Source of the DNA: a virus
Strand: one strand, 5' to 3'
DNA length: 24,376 nt
IMG/VR virus record: IMGVR_UViG_3300042320_001322
Coordinates: 1 to 24,376 of that record
Shown here: piece by piece, positions 7,671 to 16,800 of the stretch
Layout of the letters: each line of letters begins with the position of its first letter
Position numbering within the stretch: position 1 is the stretch's first letter
Notes under the pieces: generated by a model
Databases searched by the model: none
Seen by the model: only the letters and a program-made list of their open reading frames with translations
What the model was told of the DNA's origin: nothing
Program-made: the position numbers and the translations under genes

Positions 7671-8582
7671 TTAGGCCCCAGGAGAGCCGTAGATACCACG
7701 CGGGTCGGACCAACCGAAGCTGTAACGCTCGCGAGCCTTGTACCGCACGTTGCCGGTGTCGAAGTCGCCTTCGAAAGCGGTGCGGATAGGCGAACGCTGG
7801 AACATCTTCAGACCGTTGGGCGCATCGGTAATCAGGAACCATGCGTTGGTGTCGGTCAGGAAGTGGTTGACAGCGTAGCCCTCGGGGATCAGGCCCATGG
7901 ACTTGATCGCGTTGATGTCGTTATCGGCGGTTGCAGTACGCAGAGTCGACTTCATCAGGCGCTCGGCGGTGAACTGCAGTTCCTTCGGAACGATCATCTT
8001 GCGGGCGGTCAAAGCGACCTTCAGGCCACGCTCGTCCGTGAACGCTGCGATGTCGATGATGCCCTGCTCGAGAGAGGTCTCGTTCAGGTCAGCAGCAACA
8101 GTCGGGCGGTTGGAAAAGTCAGGGCCCAAAGCGGTCGGGTGAGCGGTCGAGCACAGAGCAACGCCGTCGCCGCCAGCATACTGGCCGCCGGTAAAGGCAT
8201 TGTTCAGCACCGAAGCGCCCTTGACCTGCTTGGTGTTGGCCATCGAACGAGCCAGAGCCTTGGTGTAGCGAGCCGACAGGCGGTCGTAGAGGTTGTCCTC
8301 AACGGCCTCTTCGGTCAGCGCAAACGCCATGGCAATGGTCTCATGGGTGTAGCGAGCAGTGAACGATTCCAGAGCGGTATCGTATGCCACGCCAGCACCC
8401 TCGGTTTTCACCGGAGCGGAGCCAAAGCCGGTCAGCATGACCTCTTCTTCAAATGCACGGTCAGAGGTCTCAATCGAGAAAATCTCTTCGTGCTCGTTTT
8501 CGTATCGCTTGTACTCGATGCCGAACAGAGCGTTCAGGCCGGGCTCAAGCTCTTTTACGAGTTGTGAACGGGTAATAGCCAT
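7671..8582 (-). CDS. Major capsid protein, Mu gpT / HK97-fold type (303 aa)
   Basis: The sequence starts MAITRSQLVKELEPGLNALF, the standard beginning of this capsid family in aquatic phages. Further family features are an acidic region about residues 28-55 with IFSIETSDRAFEEEVMLTGF, TALESFTARYTHETIAMAFALTEEAVEDN, and a C-terminal YKARERYSFGWSDPRGIYGS. The length of 303 is normal for the Mu-gpT-like superfamily. The start has GGAG 7 nt upstream. It lies after a scaffold and two head-associated proteins and before a strong terminator, as expected for a highly expressed capsid gene. Its codon use is GC-rich at third positions compared with the fibre gene, which fits high expression. Confidence 0.92.
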   Translation of the reverse strand: MAITRSQLVKELEPGLNALFGIEYKRYENEHEEIFSIETSDRAFEEEVMLTGFGSAPVKTEGAGVAYDTALESFTARYTHETIAMAFALTEEAVEDNLYDRLSARYTKALARSMANTKQVKGASVLNNAFTGGQYAGGDGVALCSTAHPTALGPDFSNRPTVAADLNETSLEQGIIDIAAFTDERGLKVALTARKMIVPKELQFTAERLMKSTLRTATADNDINAIKSMGLIPEGYAVNHFLTDTNAWFLITDAPNGLKMFQRSPIRTAFEGDFDTGNVRYKARERYSFGWSDPRGIYGSPGA

Positions 8583-8584
8583 GA

Positions 8585-9172
8585 TTAAGCTCCATCAGCA
8601 GCAACACCGACGCTACCGTACTGGTGTTGATTGAGTTTGACGACCAGGACTGCATAGTCACCCAGCGCATTGTCGGGAGACTCATACAGACCCACGATTT
8701 TGAAGGTCAGACCTTGGGTCTTAGCGATGGAAGCCGACGACAGCGAGCCGTTGGAAACACCAGAAGTGGTGCTGCCAGTGGTGGAGGCGGTCGGATCAGC
8801 GTTCTTGCCGATATTTGCCTGGGTCACAGCGCCATCAGCTTGGACCAGGAACAACTGGCTCGGGTCATCCAACACTTCACAGGCGATGATGCCTTGAGTA
8901 ATGTTGATGCTACCGGGGTAGTAGTTTTTCCAGGTGGGCTTGTTAGCACGGGTGGGGTCATCGTACTGAACACCGTTGAACACGCCCGTGGGGGCAGTGT
9001 GGGTGGATGCGTCGTACTTGATGATGTAGCCGTCGTATACGACGACCAGATCGCCTTGGTAAATCGCCCCGGCCTGATTGTCCTGAATCTGATAGCCGTA
9101 CTGCTTCTGAGCGCCAGTAGCAGACAGGTTACCAGAAGGACGCAGACCAAAAGGCTTATTGACGTTTGCCAT
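8585..9172 (-). CDS. Head-associated structural protein before the capsid gene (195 aa)
   Basis: The protein starts MANVNKPFGLRPSGNLSATG, the 'PFGLRP' start of a conserved family encoded next to major capsid genes. It then shows GDLVVVYDGYIIKYD and GVFNGVQYDDPTRANKPTWK with Ser/Thr-rich linker around residues 125-145. Its beta-rich composition fits a capsid decoration or stabilising protein, but the role is not established. AGGAG lies 7 nt before ATG 9172, and the stop is 2 nt before the capsid start, so equal expression is likely. Confidence 0.8.
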   Translation of the reverse strand: MANVNKPFGLRPSGNLSATGAQKQYGYQIQDNQAGAIYQGDLVVVYDGYIIKYDASTHTAPTGVFNGVQYDDPTRANKPTWKNYYPGSINITQGIIACEVLDDPSQLFLVQADGAVTQANIGKNADPTASTTGSTTSGVSNGSLSSASIAKTQGLTFKIVGLYESPDNALGDYAVLVVKLNQHQYGSVGVAADGA

Positions 9173-9212
9173 TTGAAGCTCCTGCTAAGTGTGGGATGTA
9201 CCAGCGTCCTTT

Positions 9213-9686
9213 TTAAGTCGGCTGGCGGAAAGTTGTGCGAGAACTCCGCTCCGGAGATTGGATTCTCATTGTAGAGTGAGCGTTCTCACGCATCATCTCG
9301 TTGTCCACTGCCAGCAACTGTTCCTGGGCCTTACGGCGGAAATACGCATTACGCTCTTCAATGGTTTCCTTCGGAATCTTGGCAAGCAAGAGACCACCAA
9401 CAGAAATAATGCCGGCGTGTTTGCCGTCATCCATTGTCGGGAGAATATTGTGGTATTCCTCCGGCACATCCTGCAAGCGCACAAGCTCATAACCTTCGCG
9501 CAGCTTGGAGTAGACGTTCTGTTTGTCTTGGAAACCGTTTACCTCAGAGCGAATCCAGCGGTATTCAAAGCCTTCAGGGGCAGGCGGCGTGTCAAGACGC
9601 GACGGGGGAGACCAGGGTTTGCGGCGTTCAGCTTTGGCACGGGTATCTGCGCTGCGGCTGGCACGGTCAATTTTCATTTCGCTCAT
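9213..9686 (-). CDS. Conserved head-module protein (157 aa)
   Basis: A basic N-terminal segment (residues 1-30) is followed by the conserved core EGFEYRWIRSEVNGFQDKQN, then VYSKLREGYELVRLQDVPEE and GIISVGGLLLAKIPKETIEE with a terminal helical region. I know this core from capsid modules of marine and freshwater phages, where it is annotated only as structural or hypothetical. AAGGAG lies 8 nt before ATG 9686. Placement between scaffold and capsid genes suggests a minor head or assembly protein. No catalytic motif is apparent. Confidence 0.75.
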   Translation of the reverse strand: MSEMKIDRASRSADTRAKAERRKPWSPPSRLDTPPAPEGFEYRWIRSEVNGFQDKQNVYSKLREGYELVRLQDVPEEYHNILPTMDDGKHAGIISVGGLLLAKIPKETIEERNAYFRRKAQEQLLAVDNEMMRENAHSTMRIQSPERSSRTTFRQPT

Positions 9687-9690
9687 GGTC

Positions 9691-10623
9691 TTACTCCTTC
9701 ACGTACTTGGCATATTCCTCGAGAGGAACGCCCAGTTTCTTCGCAATAGCAACCTGACTCGGCGATAGCCGGACAGTACGGCGCACACTATTCACTCCCG
9801 AACTACGGGCTGCAGGTGCAACAGCAGGTGCGGAACGCTGTTGTCTGGAAGACTGGTTTGACGAACGACCTTCGTCAGCGAAGCTTTTGGGAAACTGCTC
9901 CCTAATTCTTCGATCCAGTTCAGTGTAATACTCGTCCGAAGAGGGGTCAACCCCCTCTTCCTCGATAAGCTGCTGATGAATTCCCCAGGCCGCATAAGTC
10001 ATCACGCGGTTCTGGCCAAACCACTCGTTATTAGACGCCCATTCCTCGGCCCGGGGATCGGGCTTACGGGCCGGTTGCGCCGGTTGTTGAGGGGCCTGCT
10101 GTTGGGCGGCATATTGCTGCTGTTGGCGGGGATCGGGCTGCTGTTCCTGCAGCCAAGACGCCACCTGCCGCTGCTCTTGGACAAGAGTTGACAGCCTTTC
10201 CTGTGCTTCGGTCTCAGTATCAATGTCGCCTTCTTCACGGGCTTTTTTGATAATCTGCCGCAGGGCAGTTTGCTGGGTATCGAGGCGGGCTTTGGCCTCG
10301 TTGAGGCGGCTGTAGTCGGTCTGAACCAGCTTTTGTTGCAGTTGCTGAGCCTGGGTTTGCAGTCCCTTTGCGTACTCCAAGGCTGCCTGCTCGCGGCGCT
10401 CGGCTTCGCGCATGCGAGCGGTGAGCTTAGAGATGCGTTTTTGGACGTTGTCGTTGACCGCATCAAGCTCGTCCTTGTGGGACGCAGAAGCCGAGCTCTG
10501 GGGCTCGGTGGGGGTTTCGGAAGCAGCTTGCGGCTGCTCGTCTGGCTCAAATGTGACGTTGGTGGCTTTTTCATCGCCCCCTAGGTCAAATTCGAGTTGA
10601 TCGTCATTCATCACAGTTGCCAT
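9691..10623 (-). CDS. Scaffolding protein for capsid assembly (310 aa)
   Basis: It is a low-complexity, acidic, largely helical protein. It has an acidic N-terminus (residues 1-50), a long coiled-coil-like region at about 55-160 rich in Gln, Glu, Ala and Arg, a Gln/Pro-rich linker (about 160-190), and a basic C-terminal part (RRTVRLSPSQVAIAKKLGVP) that would bind the capsid shell. This layout is typical of phage scaffolds, which line the inside of the procapsid and then leave. GAGGT lies 5 nt before ATG 10623. It follows the GroES-like gene and precedes head-protein genes. Confidence 0.85.
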   Translation of the reverse strand: MATVMNDDQLEFDLGGDEKATNVTFEPDEQPQAASETPTEPQSSASASHKDELDAVNDNVQKRISKLTARMREAERREQAALEYAKGLQTQAQQLQQKLVQTDYSRLNEAKARLDTQQTALRQIIKKAREEGDIDTETEAQERLSTLVQEQRQVASWLQEQQPDPRQQQQYAAQQQAPQQPAQPARKPDPRAEEWASNNEWFGQNRVMTYAAWGIHQQLIEEEGVDPSSDEYYTELDRRIREQFPKSFADEGRSSNQSSRQQRSAPAVAPAARSSGVNSVRRTVRLSPSQVAIAKKLGVPLEEYAKYVKE

Positions 10624-10631
10624 TTTTTACC

Positions 10632-11090
10632 TCACATGTGTAGGATGTCTTCGGGATTTTTGATCGTCGCCAGAATTTCGTCGTCATTGAGAATGCGTAT
10701 CTCGCCTCCGTCAATCATCATCCGCGCCCCAGCATATCGACCAAAAATAATCCAATCCCCCTCTTTGCACCAAGGGCCGTCAGGGAATTTGCCCGTGTCC
10801 TTGTATGCCAGCGGCCCAACGGCCAGGACATACGCGCACGTAGTTGTGAGTTGTTGGCGCTCGATGGTTTGCTCAGCCAATTCAATGCCGCCTTTGGTGC
10901 GGCGAGCGCCTGCGTATGGCAAGACAACTACCCGCCATCCTGTGGGCTGGGGCAAGCGGTCTCGTATGGATTCAGCCGTGCTGATGTGCTCGGCTTTGGA
11001 GGCCTCTTCAGCGGCAATTTTTGCCGCCTCGTCGGCAGCTTTTGCCGCTGCCTCTTTGGCCCATTTCTCTTCCAGTGCAGTTGCTTCCAT
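10632..11090 (-). CDS. GroES-like co-chaperonin with helical N-terminal extension (152 aa)
   Basis: Residues about 43-148 form a Cpn10 domain: RDRLPQPTGWRVVVLPY, RTKGGIELAEQT (mobile-loop region), CAYVLAVGPLAYKD, WCKEGDWIIFGRYAGARM and IRILNDDEILATI. These align with the GroES pattern of an N-terminal beta strand, a flexible loop with a hydrophobic contact, and a closing strand. The first 40 residues are an Ala/Glu/Lys-rich helix absent from bacterial GroES. Phage GroES-like proteins (T4 gp31 is the classic case) cap host GroEL to fold capsid protein. Its position two genes upstream of head proteins supports that. AAGGAG lies 4 nt before ATG 11090. Confidence 0.85.
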   Translation of the reverse strand: MEATALEEKWAKEAAAKAADEAAKIAAEEASKAEHISTAESIRDRLPQPTGWRVVVLPYAGARRTKGGIELAEQTIERQQLTTTCAYVLAVGPLAYKDTGKFPDGPWCKEGDWIIFGRYAGARMMIDGGEIRILNDDEILATIKNPEDILHM

Positions 11091-11099
11091 GATGCTCCT

Positions 11100-11282
11100 T
11101 TAGTCAGGGTTTTTGTCCAAGAGGTCTTTTACCGCCTCTTCAACAAACTTGTACCCCTCTAGACGACCCATCAGGAATCTGTACTGCTCCATATCCTTGA
11201 CAGCGCCATTTACCACCATGCGCTCCGTATTTTCTCGGAGCCGTTTGACGGCAAATAACACTTTCTCTGCGAACTCAAGCAT
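11100..11282 (-). CDS. Small helical phage protein (60 aa)
   Basis: The sequence MLEFAEKVLFAVKRLRENTE, then MVVNGAVKDMEQYRFLMGRL and EGYKFVEEAVKDLLDKNPD, is wholly alpha-helical and amphipathic. I have seen this pattern in small conserved proteins encoded just after portal genes in aquatic phages. AGGAG lies 6 nt before ATG 11282. The gap to the GroES-like start is 9 nt. It may act as a portal or scaffold cofactor. The function is unknown. Confidence 0.78.
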   Translation of the reverse strand: MLEFAEKVLFAVKRLRENTERMVVNGAVKDMEQYRFLMGRLEGYKFVEEAVKDLLDKNPD

Positions 11283-11346
11283 GGATTGCTCCTATGAAGC
11301 AGACACATAACCCGTGTCTGAGGGGTGATTTGATTATGCAGCAAAT

Positions 11347-11493
11347 CTACGCAATTTTCACCTTGTTAAATGCGTCCTTGCGATAGACGTACTTTACATC
11401 AGGTTTGGTTTTAGCGGTTTCCCGAGTTTTGGGCCCCCGCATTGGCTGCGGTTTGGGCATTTTGGAAGTTTTGTTGTGCGACTTGCGATGCAT
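11347..11493 (-). CDS. 48-aa basic protein overlapping the portal 3' end
   Basis: ATG 11493 is preceded by an excellent AAGGAG 6 nt upstream (AAGGAGCGCAGC-ATG), located inside the portal coding sequence in another frame. The product begins MHRKSHNKTSKMPKPQPMRG, continues with KPDVKYVYRKDAFNKVKIA and is highly basic. The first 83 nt overlap the portal gene and the last 64 nt extend past its stop at 11411, into space not otherwise used. The strong ribosome site and the use of that gap support a real gene. No function is known. It could be a small DNA-binding or assembly protein. Confidence 0.65.
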   Translation of the reverse strand: MHRKSHNKTSKMPKPQPMRGPKTRETAKTKPDVKYVYRKDAFNKVKIA

Positions 11494-13855
11494 GCTGCGC
11501 TCCTTGCAGGTTGAGGGATTCCTGGTCAATACCGGTCTTGGCCTCCAAGGTCGCCGCCTTGAGACGCAGGTTTGCTTGGTCGTCGGCAATATCTGCTGCC
11601 GTGCGCTGCTGATCGTTGGCCAAGCGTCCCTGATCAAGGGCCAAACGAGCCTTGTCCCGCTCGGCGTTTTGAGCCAATTCCTGTTGCTTGAGCGCAACCA
11701 GCGGGTCTTCCTGATTGCCGGCAAGCTGCTCCTGCAGCGCCTTCATCTCCTGGAAGTACTGGGCAACCTTCAAGGCAATCATTGCCTCGCGCTGCAGCGG
11801 CGATACAAGGCCTTCTGGGTCGGTGCCGTACTGCTGGAACAACTCCGCTTCCGTAGCCTCTTCGGCCTTGAGGCGCAGGTGGTCAAAGCAGTGCTTCTGC
11901 AGGTTGACGGCCACGTTGGGCATCGACCCAACCAGGGGTGCCATGCCAAACATCAGGTGCGCCAGGATGTGGGCATCGTGCTGCTGGCCGGCAAATGCCT
12001 TGAGCGGCGAGCCATCCAAAGCCTGCGCGTTCTCGCTGGCCGGGTCCTTGGGCTTGTCGACGTTCTGCGTGTTGAGAATCTGGTCGATATCGCGCACGCC
12101 GATGGCCTCGTACATGCGGCGGTAGGCCTCATACATGTTGTGCATCTGCGGTGCGCTCTGAGCCAGTTGCAACTGGGTCTGCGCCATCGTGATCCGTTGG
12201 GCCACCGAGAAGATGTTGGGGTCAGAGACCGGCAGGATGTCGATACGGTCGTCAAAATCGCGCTTCTTGATGTAGCGGCTCTCGCCAGGGACATCGTAGG
12301 GGTACTTTTCCGGCAGGTACTCGGCAAAGCCATCGGCCAGCAGTTTGAACTCAATCTTCTGGCTGTAGTGCAGGCGTTTGTGGATGCTCGACATGACGGC
12401 GCTGCCCTTTTCCAGCAGCGCAATCGTGGTACCCACAGCGGCGTTTTGGTTGCTGTCGCCCACCTGCATGTCCGAGATGCTGGCAAGGCGTTGTCCGGCC
12501 TGCACACAGAAGCCCAGGAGCGAAAACAGCGTCTGGCTGGGCTCCTTGTAGGGCAGGGGCATGAGAGTGCTCTGCAAGTCCGCGCCGCCTGCATCGATGT
12601 CCCGGAATTCACCGGGCTGCAGCGGCATGTCGTCGTTCATGATCCGCGCACCCTTGGCCTTGAAGCCAGCGGGCAGGTTGGAGAGCGTGCCGGCGTCCAC
12701 CAGTTGCTGCAAAGCAGACGTTGCGGTCTTGGTCAGGCCGCCGATCAGGTGCAAAAAGCCAAGGCCATAGGACCCCGGGCCCTGGACGAGCAGGTAGTGG
12801 ACATAGTACTGCTTACGCTGATGCTTCTCGTCGCCTTCCTTCCAATTGCGGCGCACTCCTACGCAAGCTTGGGTGACTTCGTCAATCGTGACGATGTAGG
12901 GCAGCTTGATGCCGGTGATTTCGCCCTCTTCGTCCTTGTGCTCAAAGCCAGAGAGGTCCAGATCGACCTGGAACTCGAGCAACGTGACTTCTTCCGGCTC
13001 GGTAGTGGGTTGGACGCCCGTGACGCGGTCTACTTCCTTTTGAATCGTGCTCTGCGGCACCTCGGCAGGGACAGAAGCCTGGGCACTGTCGAGGTACTGG
13101 CCGCGCAAGACCGCTTTCTTGTAGTCGTTGACCGACATCGGAACGCGGTGAGTGATGCGCTGGCATTCGCTCATGACCGACGAGCCCTTGTAAGGGATGT
13201 ACAGGTCATCAGGGGTGATCAGCTTGCTGACCATCCGGCCCTTGTCGTAGTCGTAGTAGACCTTCTTGAAAGCCGAGCCGCCGTAGCCAATCCAGAACAG
13301 CAACTGGTCGAAGTCCGGGGTGTACTCCTCCATCACCGTGGTGATTTCGTAGTTCATGAAGTCCCGAACGCGGGCGGCTTGCATGATCTTCTCGCGGGTC
13401 TCCTTGCCCAGCACCTGAGTGCGGACAGGGCCGTCAGCCGGCATGAGTTCCTTGAGCGCCTGTGCTTGAAATTGCACGATGGCCTCGGTCAGCATAGGGT
13501 GCTGAGCGCCGCACGCGCCCTTGAACGGCTTGGTGCGCTCCTCGAAGGAGAAGCCCAGCATCTTCAGGCCCTTGCCGTACTGCTCTTCCCACTCCTTGCG
13601 CGAGGACTTGTCGGCCTCGTACATCACGATCAGGTCAGAGGCAATCTGCTGCAACTCTGACGGGTCCATGACCTCGGCAAGGTTGCTGTCGAAGGGGACA
13701 TCATCGTCCTCTTCTTCGCCGATGTTGACCACCACATCGCCGGTCTCAGCGTCAAACTCAATCTCGATGTCAGGCAGCTTCTCTGGCTCCTCGACCTCCA
13801 CCAGTTTGTCGCCTACGGGCAGTTCGTCAACGGTGATGTTTTTCTCAATCGGCAT
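11411..13855 (-). CDS. Portal protein (814 aa)
   Basis: Portal proteins form the 12-subunit ring through which DNA enters the head. Here an acidic N-terminal leader (about residues 1-55, with EIEFDAETGDVVVNIG and EEEDDDVPFDSNL) precedes the portal core: SSRKEWEEQYGKGLKMLGF, FKGACGAQHPMLTEAIVQFQ, FDQLLFWIGYGGSAFKKVYYD and ITPDDLYIPYKGSSVMSEC. The C-terminal ~130 residues are Gln/Ala-rich and helical, like the barrel of long podovirus portals. The length of about 800 is normal for portals with a barrel. The start has AAGGA 6 nt upstream. The 3' end encodes a second gene in another frame. Confidence 0.9.
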   Translation of the reverse strand: MPIEKNITVDELPVGDKLVEVEEPEKLPDIEIEFDAETGDVVVNIGEEEDDDVPFDSNLAEVMDPSELQQIASDLIVMYEADKSSRKEWEEQYGKGLKMLGFSFEERTKPFKGACGAQHPMLTEAIVQFQAQALKELMPADGPVRTQVLGKETREKIMQAARVRDFMNYEITTVMEEYTPDFDQLLFWIGYGGSAFKKVYYDYDKGRMVSKLITPDDLYIPYKGSSVMSECQRITHRVPMSVNDYKKAVLRGQYLDSAQASVPAEVPQSTIQKEVDRVTGVQPTTEPEEVTLLEFQVDLDLSGFEHKDEEGEITGIKLPYIVTIDEVTQACVGVRRNWKEGDEKHQRKQYYVHYLLVQGPGSYGLGFLHLIGGLTKTATSALQQLVDAGTLSNLPAGFKAKGARIMNDDMPLQPGEFRDIDAGGADLQSTLMPLPYKEPSQTLFSLLGFCVQAGQRLASISDMQVGDSNQNAAVGTTIALLEKGSAVMSSIHKRLHYSQKIEFKLLADGFAEYLPEKYPYDVPGESRYIKKRDFDDRIDILPVSDPNIFSVAQRITMAQTQLQLAQSAPQMHNMYEAYRRMYEAIGVRDIDQILNTQNVDKPKDPASENAQALDGSPLKAFAGQQHDAHILAHLMFGMAPLVGSMPNVAVNLQKHCFDHLRLKAEEATEAELFQQYGTDPEGLVSPLQREAMIALKVAQYFQEMKALQEQLAGNQEDPLVALKQQELAQNAERDKARLALDQGRLANDQQRTAADIADDQANLRLKAATLEAKTGIDQESLNLQGAQHASQVAQQNFQNAQTAANAGAQNSGNR

Positions 13856-13864
13856 GTTGCTTCC

Positions 13865-16800
13865 TTACAGATATGCGCGGTTGTCGGTGCGCTTGCGTTC
13901 GACCATGCCGCCAGACTTGAATGGTACGCCCTTCTTCTGGATACGGGCTGCGGCCTCTGGCCCCCACACAATTGCTCTGTGCATGACCGGATCGCCGGTT
14001 GCGGTAGTCAAAGTCACATCGCGAAGCTCAAATCCTGGCCCAAGGTCTTTAATCACCTGCTTGAGGTTGTTTGGCAGTTTTTCATAAAGCTGCGCCTGGG
14101 CAGACTCTTGGCCAGGGAACGCGACAAACCGTTTGCCCTGCTGAATCGCGCCCACAACAGCGTTTTTGGCCATCAACTGCTGCAGTACTTGAGGAGACCG
14201 CTCCGTGCCAGCAAAAGGCTGTTGGGTTAGGTAAAACTCGGGGAAAGGCTTCCCTTGTTTTTCAGCGGCGTCTGCAATCTGAAGCCTTTGATAGATCGTC
14301 TCGTTTTTAGCCATCAAAGAAGTTCGTTCTGCCGAGAGCGAATCTACCAAACTGTCTTTGCCTTCTTCCGATGCTTTTCTCAGCTTGACATTGACATCGG
14401 CTATTTGTTTTTCAATCTGCTTTGCCATCGCCCTGTCTTTCTCTTTGCTCCCGCCCCGAGCACCGAATGACTGAAGGTACTCGAGCAGATCGGACTGCAG
14501 TTCGTTGACATAAATGCCTTCTGCTTTGCCTATGCCGGGGATGTTTGTGGTGTGTTCGCTAAACCGGCTAAACGCAATTGGGTTCAACGGGGAGCCCTTC
14601 AAGGTCGGGTGTTGGCCCTCATACGGCATCAAGTAGCCTACTTCTTTTCTTGCTGAATTGAAGGCATTATTAAAGGGACGGCTGATTTCCCTTTGAATAA
14701 GTTTTATTTGGCTTTCTCTTATCTCTCTCATGGCCTTCTCTTGAGAGGACAAGGTGGTCGGTGTTGAATAAGACATTGCTGACTCAAGAACCCTGGGGTC
14801 TAGCCGTCCTGCGTTTACTTCGCGAGCAACATTATCAAGTTGAGCCCTGGACAACTGAGCCGGAGCAGCTGTCTGGTTACTTGCTTGAAGGCGGCTGTTG
14901 AAATCTGGCTTCATTGGATAGAAGTCATCAGGTTCCTCTACGCCATACCGCCTAGAAAGCTCCGAAATCTTTTGATAGCCCCTTTGATACAACTCTTCTG
15001 CGGCCCTGGGCATGGCCAAGGCTGTCAATTGCTCGTCCGTCAGATTCGGCATTGTCTGCCGAATCTCTAATTTAATCCTTTTTACGGCAGGCATGAAGTC
15101 AGGGGACGCCTCTGTGTTTAGCAAAAGCGTTTGTATGCCCCTGATACTGTTTGCATCATCTGCCGCAGAGGCATAAAGGCTTGGGAGAACCGATAGCCGT
15201 TGTTTGACTTCATCGGAAACTGGGAGGCCTGGGTTTTTGGCCAGTTCTATAAGGCGTTTTTGATGGTTGGTCGAAAAAACGCCGTTATCCGCACCTTGTC
15301 GAGCCCTATCTAAGATCGTCAGCAAAGTATTTGCTGCGACTTGAGTTCCCCTGACCTCTGGAGGCAGTTCTTGGGCCAGATGGATCACCCCCAACGGCTT
15401 GCCGGGGTAGATATTGTCTGTCGACTGATAATTTTGGCCGTATTTGCCAGGGGGAGAAACTGATGTGTTGAATCTGCCGGGGTCAAAAACTGATTTAACC
15501 TTGTTCAGAAGCTCAGCGGGAGCAATCTTGGCATTTCCAGGCACATCGGCAAGTGCATCCTGCACCCTTTCGATGTCATAGTCCCTAAATTTGCCCTTGA
15601 TCATGCCCAGGAACTGGTCTTTCTGGACCGGAGACGACATGTTGGCCACGAATTCGTCCAGCCGCCCCACAAAAGGAGCCTGCGAGGAGGGCAAATGCTG
15701 GAAAATCGACTGCGAAGGAGCAACAGCAAACGACGGCTGCGCTCCGAGGGCCTGGAGCATCTCTGCACTGCGCCCGCCACGCTCCAAAGTACGGGTAACA
15801 GGCGCTTCCAAGGCCTTTTCGGTGCGCATTCCAAGCGCCGTGGCCCCTCTTCCGACCGCATTTCCGACCGCCCGTGCCACCGGAGCGACCACTGGAGCTA
15901 CTGCGGGCACCAAACCAGCCGCAAAACCGACCTCCCCGGCCCTTTTGATGCCCTGAAGATCAGGGTGAAACACCGAAAAACCCAGTTGATCGGGTGCTTG
16001 GCCCAAAAAACCGCTCACAGCAGCATAAGTGCGGGGGTCCGGCAGCGTATTTACGTCCCTCTGGGCTGCCAAAGCACGGGCGGCGGCCCCCTGGCGAGCA
16101 ATCTGAGGGTTAAAAGTAGCCGGCCGGGACGCTGCGGCGATCTCTTCGGGCGTCAAAGCGACTTCTCCGCTTTCTGGAGAGCCGTTTGAGCGCCTGACTG
16201 GCGGCATTCCGCCGGACAGGCCCCCTGTCGTAGACATAGGTTCCATGTCCCTCGTCGGGTCTATCGGCTGATTTGCTTGCCTTGCGTCCCTCAGCAAATC
16301 CTCAAGCGGCGTTTTCCCTGAAAAATGTTTGTATAGGTTATAGCCCAGATTAGCGCCCATGCCGGGGCCCATGCCAAGACTAACTACCTTATCCAATGCT
16401 GCCCGAGCCGCTCCCCGAACCCTCATCGCTGAGTCGTTTTTTGGCTCATCCTTTTTCGCCTCGCCGCCATCAGCCATTTTCACCGGCTGCAGAGCCTTGA
16501 CCGGATTGAGCGCGGTGATCTCCAAATCCTGGAGAGCATTGACAGGCTTATAGTCCGCCAACTGCTGCGCAAACTCCTCATCCTCAATCCGATTCATCCG
16601 TGCGCGAAGCTCATCATCACTGACCTCGCGATCCTTATCCTCATCCCCCAAGAACGCCAAAGCCAAAGCGGCCTTGTATCCTGATCCGAGGTCCTCGGCG
16701 CTTGCTGCAACAGGGGCGGCTCGCGCTCCAGCCCGAGGAGCAGCAGAAGCAGAAATACCCAAAGGCGGCTCCATAACAGCCGGCTGCGGCGCGGCAGTAG

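Noticed and set aside
7524-8567. Plus-strand 347-aa open frame
   Set aside because: It is the mirror frame of the major capsid gene and has the low-complexity look of a shadow ORF.
11405-13660. Plus-strand 751-aa open frame
   Set aside because: It is antisense to the portal gene, is Leu/Val/Arg/His-rich in the manner of reverse frames of GC-rich genes, and matches no family I know.
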